DNA of 64,000 nucleotides, taken from assembly GCA_039029195.1 (NCBI GenBank), contig JBCCGR010000001.1, forward strand, positions 186,001 to 250,000. Reading direction: 5' to 3'. Below, in pieces: positions 26,400-34,962 of this stretch; the stretch's first letter is position 1; the number at the start of each line of letters is the position of its first letter. The notes under the pieces are model-generated. The model was given only the letters and a program-made list of their open reading frames with translations. It was not told the origin of the DNA and searched no databases. The DNA comes from JBCCGR01 sp039029195. GTDB lineage: Bacteria > Pseudomonadota > Alphaproteobacteria > Rhizobiales > Rhizobiaceae. The translations under genes were made by a program, and so were the position numbers.

Positions 26400-28586
26400 T
26401 CACAAAAAGGTTTGAGGGTCCACGTCGATTTGAAGGCGAAGCTGGCCCCGCTCGCGAGGTGCGCTCGCCAGCCATTGTCGAAGATAGGACTGCATGTCGA
26501 AGGCACGCGCTGCGCGAACGAGAATACGGTAACGATAGCGCCCACGCACCAGTGCCATTGGTGCTTCAGCCGGTCCAAGCACAATAACGTCTTCAGTACC
26601 GGGCGCAGCAAAGCGCACATCGCGAGCAAATTTTTCTGTCTCCCCGCGTTCCGGTCCGGACAGGATAAGGCTCGCAAGTCGACCAAACGGTGGCAGTCCC
26701 GCACGTTCCCGAGACGTTATTTCGGTTTCATAGAACGCTTCGTCCTGCTGTTTTGCGAGCGCTTCGATTACCGGATGCGCTGGCTGATAGGATTGCAATA
26801 GTCCAACACTCGATCCGCCTTCACGCCCGGCGCGGCCCGTCACCTGCGACAGCAGTTGAAACGAACGTTCAGCCGCACGCGGATCGCCATTGGCCAACCC
26901 CAGATCGGCATCAACGATACCCACGCACTTGATGAGTGGAAAGTGGTGTCCCTTTGCGACCAATTGTGTGCCGATGATGATATCGGCCTCACCCTTGGCA
27001 ATCGCTTCCAGCTCCAGGCGCAATCGCGTCACGCCACCCATCATGTCGGAGGAAAGAACCAAAATCCGGGCATCCGGAAACGTCTCCGAGACCTCCTCAG
27101 CAAGGCGCTCCACACCGGGCCCGCATGGAACCAGATGATCAAGGGTTCCGCAGGATGGACAGGCGTCTGATTTCGGTTCGGCGTGTCCGCAATGGTGGCA
27201 CTGGAACTGCCCTCGAAACCGGTGCTCCACCAGCCAGGCTGAACAGTTGCGGCATTCAAATCGGTGTCCGCAGGCACGGCAAAGCGTGAGCGGGGCATAG
27301 CCGCGTCGGTTGAGAAACAACAGCGCCTGACCGCCACCGTCAATCGCCGTTTCCATCTCCTTCAGCAGCGGTGGCGACAGGAAATGGCCGCGTGCGGGTA
27401 TGTCTTTGCGCATATCAATGACCCGAATGTCGGGCATTGCGGCTTCACCAAACCGCTGCTTCAGTTCCACCAGAGCATATCTGCCAAACGCCGCATTGAC
27501 CTGGCTTTCAATGGACGGCGTGGCGGAGGCCAGCACGATCGGAAAATCGCCAATGTTCGCCCGCACAACTGCCATGTCGCGAGCATGATAGTAAACCCGG
27601 TCTTCCTGCTTGTACGCGCTCTCATGTTCCTCATCGACAATGATCAGACCAGGATTGGCGAACGGCAGAAACAGTGCGGACCGTGCGCCCGCCACCACAC
27701 GCACCTGTCCTGTTGCCACCTGTCGCCAGATCTTTTCGCGCCGTTTTGGCGCCATCCCTGAATGCCATTCAGCGGGCGGAGCACCAAACCGCTTTTCGAA
27801 CCGCTCCAGAAAGGTTGCGGTGAGCGCAATTTCCGGAAGCAGGATCAGCACCTGCTTTTCCTGCCGAAGCGCTTCGGCGATTGCCTCGAAATAAACCTCC
27901 GTCTTGCCGGATCCGGTCACGCCTTTCAACAAAGTGGCTGAGTACTTTCCAGCAGACACAGCATCGGTGAGAACTTTTGCTGCATCCGATTGAGCTTCGC
28001 TGAATTCCGGCGTTCGCAAATCGGGGTCAGGATCCGCCACAGCCGGTTGCGGGGGTATGTCCACTCGCTTCAGCGCACCGGCCTTGATCATGCCCGACAC
28101 AACGGCTGAGCTTACACCGGCCGCATGCGCAAGCCCCGATCGGCTCCAGGCCATGCCGTCGTTGACAAATTCCAGAACCTTCTCCCGCGCCGATGTCATG
28201 CGCAGACCGTCCGCAGACACGAAGCGATAGCCTTCCATCGGCGCTTCCGGATCAAAGGCTGCCGGAACGCGCAGAAACATGCGCACCACCATGCCCGGCG
28301 GCGACAGCGTGTAACGCGCGATCCAATTGACGAACTTGCGGGTATCAGCGCTCATCGGCGGGCAGTCGAATCGCTCTTCGATCTGTCTCAGCTTCTCTGG
28401 AGGCACATCTTCAACCGGCCCATCCCAGACAATCCCTGCAACCAGCCGCGGCCCCAATGGCACTTTCACATAGTCGCCTGGACGCAATTCCATCCCTTGC
28501 GGCACCCCGTAGGTATAAGCGCGCTCCACCGGCAGGGGCAGCAGCACAGGCACACTGGAAACCGGGTCAGGCGATGGGCTGGGCAA
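26400..28586 (-). CDS. priA: Primosomal replication restart helicase PriA
   Basis: 728 residues, a 3'-to-5' helicase that reloads DnaB at stalled forks. The N-terminal DNA-binding domain (PVLLPLPVERAYTYGVPQ) is followed by Walker A KGVTGSGKTEVY and the DEEH box (LIIVDEEHESAYKQED). The zinc module (CRACGHRFECRNCSAWL ... CHHCGH ... CPSCG) has its eight cysteines. The likely start is TTG 28586, preceded by GAGGGGAATCACG; no ATG fits the family N-terminus. It sits upstream of the divergent transaldolase, as in related genomes. Confidence 0.95.
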   Translation of the reverse strand: MPSPSPDPVSSVPVLLPLPVERAYTYGVPQGMELRPGDYVKVPLGPRLVAGIVWDGPVEDVPPEKLRQIEERFDCPPMSADTRKFVNWIARYTLSPPGMVVRMFLRVPAAFDPEAPMEGYRFVSADGLRMTSAREKVLEFVNDGMAWSRSGLAHAAGVSSAVVSGMIKAGALKRVDIPPQPAVADPDPDLRTPEFSEAQSDAAKVLTDAVSAGKYSATLLKGVTGSGKTEVYFEAIAEALRQEKQVLILLPEIALTATFLERFEKRFGAPPAEWHSGMAPKRREKIWRQVATGQVRVVAGARSALFLPFANPGLIIVDEEHESAYKQEDRVYYHARDMAVVRANIGDFPIVLASATPSIESQVNAAFGRYALVELKQRFGEAAMPDIRVIDMRKDIPARGHFLSPPLLKEMETAIDGGGQALLFLNRRGYAPLTLCRACGHRFECRNCSAWLVEHRFRGQFQCHHCGHAEPKSDACPSCGTLDHLVPCGPGVERLAEEVSETFPDARILVLSSDMMGGVTRLRLELEAIAKGEADIIIGTQLVAKGHHFPLIKCVGIVDADLGLANGDPRAAERSFQLLSQVTGRAGREGGSSVGLLQSYQPAHPVIEALAKQQDEAFYETEITSRERAGLPPFGRLASLILSGPERGETEKFARDVRFAAPGTEDVIVLGPAEAPMALVRGRYRYRILVRAARAFDMQSYLRQWLASAPRERGQLRLQIDVDPQTFL

Positions 28587-28738
28587 ACGTGATTCCCCTC
28601 AGGTCAGGAAGAATTGGCAAACTGTCATCGCGTTGGGTGCGAGTGCAAATAGTTTGTTGAAATGTGTCAGCGCGACTGGCATGAAACCGTCAAATTCAGG
28701 CGGAAAGATCACCCGCCATCACAAGCAAGGACCCCGTC

Positions 28739-29389
28739 ATGAAGTTCTTTCTGGACACTGCAAATGTGGATGAAATCCGCGAATGGGCACCCACCGGCCT
28801 GATCGATGGCGTCACCACCAACCCGTCGCTCATCCTGAAATCGGGCCGCGACATCAACGAAGTTCTAGCCGAAATCTGCTCCATAGTGGAAGGCCCAGTG
28901 TCCGGTGAAGTCACCGCGGTTGACGCTGACGGTATGATCGAGCAGGGAAAGAAACTTGCCGAGATCGCCTCCAACATCTGCATCAAGCTGCCGCTTACGA
29001 TTGATGGTCTGAAGGCCTGCAAACACCTGACTGGTGAAGGTTTCAAAACCAATGTCACCCTGTGCTTTTCAGCCAATCAGGCCTTGTTGGCAGCAAAGGC
29101 GGGCGCGACCTTCATTTCACCATTCATCGGACGCCTCGATGATATGGCCATCGATGGCATCGAACTGATCGAAGATATCAGGGCGATTTACGACAACTAC
29201 GATTTCGAAACTGAAATTCTGGCCGCGTCCATCCGCACTGTGAACCATCTGAAGGATTCGGCAATCGCTGGTGCTGACGTCGCCACCCTGCCTGCAGCCA
29301 CACTGGCCGCGGCAGCAAAGCACCCGCTCACCGACAAGGGTCTGGATGCCTTCCTGAAAGACTGGGCAAAAACCGGCCAGTCCATCTGA
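28739..29389 (+). CDS. tal: Transaldolase, TalC/FSA type
   Basis: A 216-residue small transaldolase of the fructose-6-phosphate aldolase group. It contains MKFFLDTANVDEIREW, the GVTTNPSL motif, the Schiff-base lysine in NICIKLPLT and NVTLCFSANQALLA. Members interconvert C3 and C6/C7 sugar phosphates in the pentose phosphate pathway; whether this one is transaldolase or F6P aldolase cannot be read with certainty, but Hyphomicrobiales members are usually annotated transaldolase. AAGGA lies before ATG 28739. Confidence 0.93.
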   Translation: MKFFLDTANVDEIREWAPTGLIDGVTTNPSLILKSGRDINEVLAEICSIVEGPVSGEVTAVDADGMIEQGKKLAEIASNICIKLPLTIDGLKACKHLTGEGFKTNVTLCFSANQALLAAKAGATFISPFIGRLDDMAIDGIELIEDIRAIYDNYDFETEILAASIRTVNHLKDSAIAGADVATLPAATLAAAAKHPLTDKGLDAFLKDWAKTGQSI

Positions 29390-29558
29390 TCTTTTTACGC
29401 CGTTGAAACGTGACCGACCCCCGAACAACATCGGGGGCCGGCCGAGGGTGATTGTGGACGGGGGCGTTTCTCCACGGCCGCACCTTTCAGCCCGGCGCAA
29501 AATCACCCTCAGTAGCGAGCGGCAGAGAACTCCCGCTACAAACCATCATTCAGCAGGA
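29390..29558. terminator. Structured region between convergent genes
   Basis: This gap of 169 bases holds two inverted repeats. CCCCCGA and TCGGGGG pair at 29418-29437 around ACAACA. A longer pair, GAGGGTGATT at 29444-29453 with AATCACCCTC at 29501-29510, is a perfect 10-bp stem enclosing about 47 bases. No clear T-run follows either, so factor-dependent termination or an RNA element is possible. Confidence 0.45.
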
Positions 29559-30653
29559 TCAGCCACGAGGCGCGCGTCCCCCGGAAGGCACGCAGGCGCG
29601 AACCTGTTCCCGAGTCATGCGGCAGGTGCCGGAAATGCGCCGATTGTTTCGTGGGGTGCGAAACGAGCAGCGATTGCCCGAAGCTCTCGACTGGCAGGCG
29701 TTGATGGCGACCTGCGGTGGGCCGCGACGACGGCCTTCGCTGCTTCGCCGTTGACCACGGTTGCCCAAACGGCGTTGACCATCACCAGCCCTTGCATGTT
29801 GGCGATTGCGGCGCTGTGGTCGAACACCATCGCGACCCCGGCCTCCACCACCCAGGGCCTGAAATCCGGAGCCGATGCGGCCATACACACAGCGCGGGAA
29901 GAACGGATACTGATTTGTGGCGAAGTAAACATACTTCCCATTCAGCGTTCCACCATTGCACCGGTCGAGATTGCCGGAACCTGCCACATAGGCCCAGTCT
30001 TCATTGTAGGTGCCATCGTAGCGACCACCGGGGCCACTGGGCCGCGTGCCGGACTTCAGCCGGTAGCTGGATTTCACCCGCGAACCGAGATAATGAATTT
30101 CATGGCCATCGGCTGCATATCCGACCAGAGTGCCCTTGGCTGAGCGGCGCATTCCCGCCGACGGGCCGTGATAATGATAGATGCCGCGATTGTCGACGTG
30201 GGCGTTGTTGGAATCCATGCCGAGCTTGTCCCGGGCACCCAGACCTTCCAGGTTCCAGCCGGACGAACGATTGCGGCTGAAACCACGCCGGGAGGAGGGA
30301 TCGTAGTAGTCAGCCGTTCCGGGCCGCAGAATGATGCCGTTCAGAGCAAAGCCAACCGTGCCGCGTACGGCGCGGGCGCGTGATCCTTTGCGAGGGTTCG
30401 TCGAAACACAAAGCTTGATGCGCTGCGTTGAAATACGATGCGGATTGCCACGGTTCGGAAACGTGCCTGTGCGATGGTTTGGAATGCCATTTGATTGCAT
30501 GCACCGTTGGTTGCCGACCACCTTGATGCTGACCGAGTTGCTGGCAGCCATGGCTTGGGACGAAATCGCGGTCAGGGTCAACGCCGCGCAAGAGACCAAT
30601 GACAGCGTCGCCCACGAGGGTCTGGCCAATGAGGGCTTTGATTGAATATTCAT
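29559..30653 (-). CDS. Secreted YHYH-domain protein
   Basis: A 364-residue exported protein. Residues 1-38 form a signal peptide (LARPSWATLSLVSCAALTLT... AMA). The central part has the eponymous NRGIYHYHGPSAGM and the surrounding pattern GFALNGIILRPGTADYYDP, VGYAADGHEIHYLG and GGRYDGTYNEDWAYVAGSGNLDRCNGG. The function of YHYH proteins is not established. After residue 280 comes a Gly/Arg-rich low-complexity tail and then a short Cys-containing end (ACQSRASGNRC ... CRMTREQVRAC). ATG 30653 has AAGGAG upstream; the open frame to 30824 is rejected. It is divergent from the BaeSR-like genes. Confidence 0.85.
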   Translation of the reverse strand: MNIQSKPSLARPSWATLSLVSCAALTLTAISSQAMAASNSVSIKVVGNQRCMQSNGIPNHRTGTFPNRGNPHRISTQRIKLCVSTNPRKGSRARAVRGTVGFALNGIILRPGTADYYDPSSRRGFSRNRSSGWNLEGLGARDKLGMDSNNAHVDNRGIYHYHGPSAGMRRSAKGTLVGYAADGHEIHYLGSRVKSSYRLKSGTRPSGPGGRYDGTYNEDWAYVAGSGNLDRCNGGTLNGKYVYFATNQYPFFPRCVYGRIGSGFQALGGGGRGRDGVRPQRRNRQHARAGDGQRRLGNRGQRRSSEGRRRGPPQVAINACQSRASGNRCSFRTPRNNRRISGTCRMTREQVRACVPSGGRAPRG

Positions 30654-30846
30654 GACGTTTGCTCCTTGCGGATGGTTCGGGATCGGGATCAGCCGATGCC
30701 AGCAATCTAGGAACCCATGATGCAGCCAGTTTGCAGGAAAAATGGATGAAATGTGGAGGCGCAATCCGCGTGCATTGGCTGATTCGCTGGATTTCACGCA
30801 AAAAACACTCCACGCTCTCTTCATCTTTGTTCAGCAATAACGGCGC

Positions 30847-32328
30847 ATGTTCTGGTCCCGTCTCTCCATTGGAAAGAAACTCTTTATCGCAATCACAGCC
30901 ACAACAGCGGTGATTGTCATTTCTATTGCGCTGATGACGGCGGCCAATATGAGTGCCGGTTTCTCAAGATACATTCTTGAAGCCGAGCTTGACAGGTTCG
31001 ATCCGGTGCGGATCGCCCTCGTCAACCGTCACGATGACGCGAATCCCGGCTGGCCTGAAATTAAAGGTCGTCATGACGCCTTGAACAGGATCGTCCGGCG
31101 CAATCTGGTGCGGCCAGGCGGACCACCGCGACCCGGTCCGGGTGCAAGGCAAGCATCTGATCAGCGCGGAGCAGATCAGTCCAGGCCTCCTCCCCGCCAA
31201 CCGGACAATAGAAGAAGACCCCGCCCGCCACGTGATCCCATGCAGCTTGGTTCGCGCGTTGCCTTGCTTGATGCTCAAGGTGAATTCGTTGCCGGAGCAC
31301 GACCTGACGATCAGCAAACAGCGCGCCGCCCGATCATGAGAGAAGGGGAGGACAGGGTACTTGGCTATCTGTCCATTGCGATGCCACGGCGGGCAGATCA
31401 GGCCTCCGGCACGCCCTTTCTGCGTGATCAGTTGCGCGTGCTTGGAATAATATCGGTCTTCGCCCTGATCCTGTCCGGCCTCGCCGCATTCTGGCTGTCA
31501 CGGCAGTTCACCCGGCCCGTGCACACGCTGATGCAAGGCACCGTGCGATTGTCGAAGGGTGAGTTTGATGTGAAGCTCACCAAAACAAGCCAGGATGAAT
31601 TCGGCGATCTTGTCGACCAGTTTAACAAGCTGGCGTCCTATCTTGAGGCCGCAGAAAAGGCCGAGCGTCAATGGATGTCCGACACATCACACGAACTGCA
31701 GACGCCGATCTCCGTGCTCAAGGCAGAAATCGAGGCCATTCAGGACGGAATTCGCAAGCCTGACGAAAAGACGCTCGCCACGCTGCATGATTCGGTCAAC
31801 CGGTTGTCGCTACTGGTGAAGGACATCAACCAGCTTTCCAAGGCGCGCGAAGGTCAGTTGATCGAAAACACGTCTCGGGAGAGCCTGACACTGCTGGCAC
31901 AGGAAGCGATCAATCGTGCCCGCACGCCGATTGAGCAGGCAGATCTGACACTTGAATCATCGCTTCATGACGATGTGCTATTGCGGTGCAATCCCCTTCG
32001 CATCGGGCAGTTGCTCGACAATCTATTGACCAATGCCCGCCGCTACACCGACGCACCTGGGACGGTCCGGCTGAGTCTTGAGAAAAACGAAGGCGGCATT
32101 CGCCTTTCGGTGGAAGATTCAAATGGCGCGCCACCTCCCGATATGCATGAGAAGCTGTTTGATCGCTTTTTTCGCGCAGAACCCTCGCGCGCCCGACAAC
32201 ATGGTGGCTCGGGCCTCGGCCTTCCCATCTGCCGGATGATTGTTGAAGCCCATGGGGGCACGATCCGAGCAGAGCCTTCCCCGATGGGCGGACTTGCCAT
32301 TCGTGTTCACTTTCCAATGCAGCCCTAG
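30847..32328 (+). CDS. baeS: Sensor histidine kinase, BaeS-like
   Basis: 493 residues: membrane helix 1 (about 12-35), a periplasmic domain, helix 2 (about 197-218, LRVLGIISVFALILSGLAAFW), HAMP, then the kinase core with H282 in MSDTSHELQTPISVLKAE and N/G boxes (LLTNARRYTD, HGGSGLGLPICRMIV). The periplasmic domain holds an extra Pro/Arg-rich stretch at about residues 85-135 (RPGGPPRPGPGARQ ... RRRPRPPRDP), absent from typical BaeS. BaeS senses envelope damage. The downstream regulator is BaeR-like, which supports the name. Confidence 0.85.
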   Translation: MFWSRLSIGKKLFIAITATTAVIVISIALMTAANMSAGFSRYILEAELDRFDPVRIALVNRHDDANPGWPEIKGRHDALNRIVRRNLVRPGGPPRPGPGARQASDQRGADQSRPPPRQPDNRRRPRPPRDPMQLGSRVALLDAQGEFVAGARPDDQQTARRPIMREGEDRVLGYLSIAMPRRADQASGTPFLRDQLRVLGIISVFALILSGLAAFWLSRQFTRPVHTLMQGTVRLSKGEFDVKLTKTSQDEFGDLVDQFNKLASYLEAAEKAERQWMSDTSHELQTPISVLKAEIEAIQDGIRKPDEKTLATLHDSVNRLSLLVKDINQLSKAREGQLIENTSRESLTLLAQEAINRARTPIEQADLTLESSLHDDVLLRCNPLRIGQLLDNLLTNARRYTDAPGTVRLSLEKNEGGIRLSVEDSNGAPPPDMHEKLFDRFFRAEPSRARQHGGSGLGLPICRMIVEAHGGTIRAEPSPMGGLAIRVHFPMQP

Positions 32329-32352
32329 AGAACCGAGTTCCGGAAAAAAACT

Positions 32353-33036
32353 ATGTCACCCAAAATTCTGATTGTGGAAGATGAACCGGCCCTTGCGGAA
32401 GTGTTGAAAGACTATTTGGAGCAGATGGGCATGGACGCCTTGCTGCTTCATGATGGCGCTAACGCGGTTGAGATCATTCTGGAAACCAAGCCGGATCTGG
32501 TGATCCTCGACGTCATGTTGCCGGGGAAGGACGGTCTCACCATCTGTCGCGAAGTCCGGGCGGTGAGCGAGGTTCCAATCATTCTCGAAACCGCCCGCGT
32601 TGAAGAAATCGACAGGCTTTTGGGGCTCGAGCTTGGTGCCGACGATTACATCTGCAAGCCCTGGTCTCCGCGTGAGGTCGTTGCCCGCGTGAAAACAATC
32701 TTACGTCGGGTGGATCGCAGTGTCTCCGCGCAGCCAGACACATCGTCCAACGATGGCCTTACACTCGACGCGGAAAACTGGACCACCCGTTACAACGGAG
32801 ATTTAGTGGATCTGACCCGCCGGGAGTTTCAGCTATTGTCCGTGATGGCAAACCGACCCGGGCGTGTCTACTCGCGCAGTCAGTTGCTTGATCTCGCCTT
32901 TCCTGACGATGCCGATGTCTATGATCGCACCATCGACAGCCATATCAAGAACATCCGACAAAAACTCGGACGGCACACGGATGGCGTGGAACACATTCGA
33001 TCAGTTTACGGTGTCGGCTACGCCTTTGACCGGTAA
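32353..33036 (+). CDS. baeR: Response regulator, BaeR-like (OmpR family)
   Basis: 227 residues: a receiver domain with phosphoacceptor D53 (LVILDVMLPGKDG) and a C-terminal winged helix (about 125-225, LTRREFQLLSVMANRPGRVYSRSQLLDLAF). The stretch EEIDRLLGLELGADDYICKPWSPREVVARVK is almost the E. coli BaeR sequence, a strong subgroup marker. It lies 24 bases after the kinase gene and so is in one operon. It probably controls envelope-stress genes; candidates are the divergent YHYH gene and the small periplasmic gene that follows. Confidence 0.9.
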   Translation: MSPKILIVEDEPALAEVLKDYLEQMGMDALLLHDGANAVEIILETKPDLVILDVMLPGKDGLTICREVRAVSEVPIILETARVEEIDRLLGLELGADDYICKPWSPREVVARVKTILRRVDRSVSAQPDTSSNDGLTLDAENWTTRYNGDLVDLTRREFQLLSVMANRPGRVYSRSQLLDLAFPDDADVYDRTIDSHIKNIRQKLGRHTDGVEHIRSVYGVGYAFDR

Positions 33037-33126
33037 CGGCTTCCACATTCACTTCATATTCTCTTCAAATCCACTGCATCCTGGCGGCCCAAATTGTGGG
33101 CATCCAACCGCCGCAGGAGATGCACC

Positions 33127-33528
33127 ATGTCCCCCACCAAGACCTATTCAATCCCGCTGACCATCGCCGTCATCATCATTTCCATCGCCATGGCGATCTG
33201 GACACAGGCCGCTCTTGCCCATGATGACCACACCCATGGCGAGGTTTCGATCACCGTGCTTTCTGCGAAACTCTCCGGAGATGCTCTGGCGATTGAACTG
33301 ATCGTTCACAACGAGACCGGCAAGCCGGTCCAGCTGAAGTGGATATCCTACAACGGCAAGAAGGTCGCCGTCATTGGCGATCGCGTGGCCTCCAAAAGCA
33401 CGCATTCAATGCAGGGTGCGAAGGCGCTCAGGCTACCAAAATCCCTCGCCGAAAGCCAGTTTATCGCGCTTGGTCTTGAGTATGACGATGACGGCTACAG
33501 CATAATTCCGGTGATCATGGAAAGCTGA
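33127..33528 (+). CDS. Small periplasmic His-rich protein, unknown family
   Basis: 133 residues. Residues 1-33 are a signal peptide (IPLTIAVIIISIAMAIWTQAALA); the mature N-terminus is HDDHTHGEVSITVL, a likely metal-binding cluster. The rest is predicted to be beta-rich (LSGDALAIELIVHNETGKPVQLKWISYNGKK) and resembles small copper-binding or cupredoxin-like periplasmic domains in outline, without a diagnostic motif. AGGAG precedes ATG 33127. It follows baeR by 90 bases and may belong to the same regulon. The function is not known. Confidence 0.75.
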   Translation: MSPTKTYSIPLTIAVIIISIAMAIWTQAALAHDDHTHGEVSITVLSAKLSGDALAIELIVHNETGKPVQLKWISYNGKKVAVIGDRVASKSTHSMQGAKALRLPKSLAESQFIALGLEYDDDGYSIIPVIMES

Positions 33529-33575
33529 CTATATTTTTTCGCGTGTGGTTGCGCCCTCACAGCCACACAGCGAAT

Positions 33576-34484
33576 TCATCCCAGCAAACGCCGGGGCTGG
33601 AAGCGCCCGAGCTCAATTGTGCCGAGGGCAATCACCTGTCCCTTGTGCGTCGCCGTCACTTCTTCTTCGGTGATCGGCACATCCCGTCCGCGCAGCAAAA
33701 CCGCATTGCCCAATCGAATGCGCCTTGCGTCGTCCGCACTCACCTCAAACCCGGTGAGATGATCAAGCGCTCGGTCAAGCGGGATGAGATGATCGTCCAG
33801 AGCGTCCAGATCACCTTCAAGATCAATCAGCGCCTCAAGCGGCACGAGATCGTTTTCATCAAACGGTTCCACCGCTGTGCGTCTAAGCGCGGCTACCGAG
33901 CCAAATGTGCCCAGCGCCCGACCGAGATCCCGCGCCAGCGACCGAACGTACGTGCCCTTTGAGCAAACCATTTCAAATGCGGTGTGATCGGCGTCGGACG
34001 TGTCCAGGATGATGAGTTCATCCACAGTGACTTCCCGTTCTTTGGGCTTCACATCTTCACCGGCACGCGCCAGATCATACGCCCGTTGGCCGTTGATCTT
34101 GACGGCTGAAAACTGCGGCGGGGTCTGCAGAATATCACCGATGAATGGTGCAAGTGCAGCTTCAATCTGCTGGCGCGTGGGCCGCACATCGCTCTGATTG
34201 ACGACCTCACCTTCAGCATCATCCGTGGACGTCTCCACCCCCCAGCGAACGGTAAATCGGTAGGTCTTGAACCCGTCCATCACGTGATTGACGGTCTTGG
34301 TCGCATCTCCCAGAGCGATGGGAAGCATGCCGCTGGCGAGCGGATCGAGGGTTCCGGCATGGCCAGCCTTTTGCGCCTGAAACAGCCATTTGACCTTGCC
34401 GACAGCCTGGGTCGAACCGAAATCATAAGGCTTGTCGAGCACAAGCCAGCCTGAAATCGGGCGCCCTTTTTTCTTGCGTGCCAT
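33576..34484 (-). CDS. truB: tRNA pseudouridine-55 synthase TruB
   Basis: 302 residues. The catalytic Asp is D47 in AGHAGTLDPLASGMLP; PRGWLVLDKP-type opening SGWLVLDKPYDFGSTQ and CSKGTYVRSLARDLG complete the family. It forms pseudouridine 55 in the T loop of elongator tRNAs. It is the last gene of the rimP-nusA-ylxR-infB-rbfA-truB cluster. rpsO and pnp, which often follow, are absent here; the BaeSR locus is on the other side, convergent. Confidence 0.96.
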   Translation of the reverse strand: MARKKKGRPISGWLVLDKPYDFGSTQAVGKVKWLFQAQKAGHAGTLDPLASGMLPIALGDATKTVNHVMDGFKTYRFTVRWGVETSTDDAEGEVVNQSDVRPTRQQIEAALAPFIGDILQTPPQFSAVKINGQRAYDLARAGEDVKPKEREVTVDELIILDTSDADHTAFEMVCSKGTYVRSLARDLGRALGTFGSVAALRRTAVEPFDENDLVPLEALIDLEGDLDALDDHLIPLDRALDHLTGFEVSADDARRIRLGNAVLLRGRDVPITEEEVTATHKGQVIALGTIELGRFQPRRLLG

Positions 34485-34489
34485 GCCTG

Positions 34490-34930
34490 TCAGTCCGAGC
34501 CGGATGGGTTTTCTGAAACCTCTCCAGCCTCATCAGGCTGCGCAAGGTCTCTCGACACTCGGTCAGATCGCAACAAGGCATCCACCCGGGCAAAATTGTC
34601 AAAGCTGGTGTCCACGCGAAAGCGGATTGCGGGCAGATATTTCATCTGATTGAGATGCGGTGAAATTCGACCCCGGATGAATTTTGCATTGCGCTCGAGT
34701 GCCGCAATTACTGGTTCAGCATCTTCCACTCCAAGCGGTGACACGAATACAGTCGCGTTTTTGAGATCCGGCGACATGGAAACTTCCGAGATTGAAATCA
34801 CAATCCCCTCAAGAGCAGGATCGCGCACTTCACTGCGGCTCAGCACATGGCTGAGCGCATGACGAACCAATTCGCCAACCCGCAATTGTCTCTGCGAAGG
34901 CCCCTTCGCAGCCGCAAATCGTTTTGCCAT
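34490..34930 (-). CDS. rbfA: Ribosome-binding factor A
   Basis: 146 residues with the KH-like RbfA fold: RQLRVGELVRHALSHVL, ISISEVSMSPDLKNATVFVS and LNQMKYLPAIRFRVDTSFDN. RbfA binds the 5' part of 16S rRNA during late 30S maturation. ATG 34930 has AAGG upstream. The truB start follows five bases after its stop. Confidence 0.96.
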   Translation of the reverse strand: MAKRFAAAKGPSQRQLRVGELVRHALSHVLSRSEVRDPALEGIVISISEVSMSPDLKNATVFVSPLGVEDAEPVIAALERNAKFIRGRISPHLNQMKYLPAIRFRVDTSFDNFARVDALLRSDRVSRDLAQPDEAGEVSENPSGSD

Positions 34931-34962
34931 AATCTGTTGCCTTGACCGGGCAGTGATACGCG

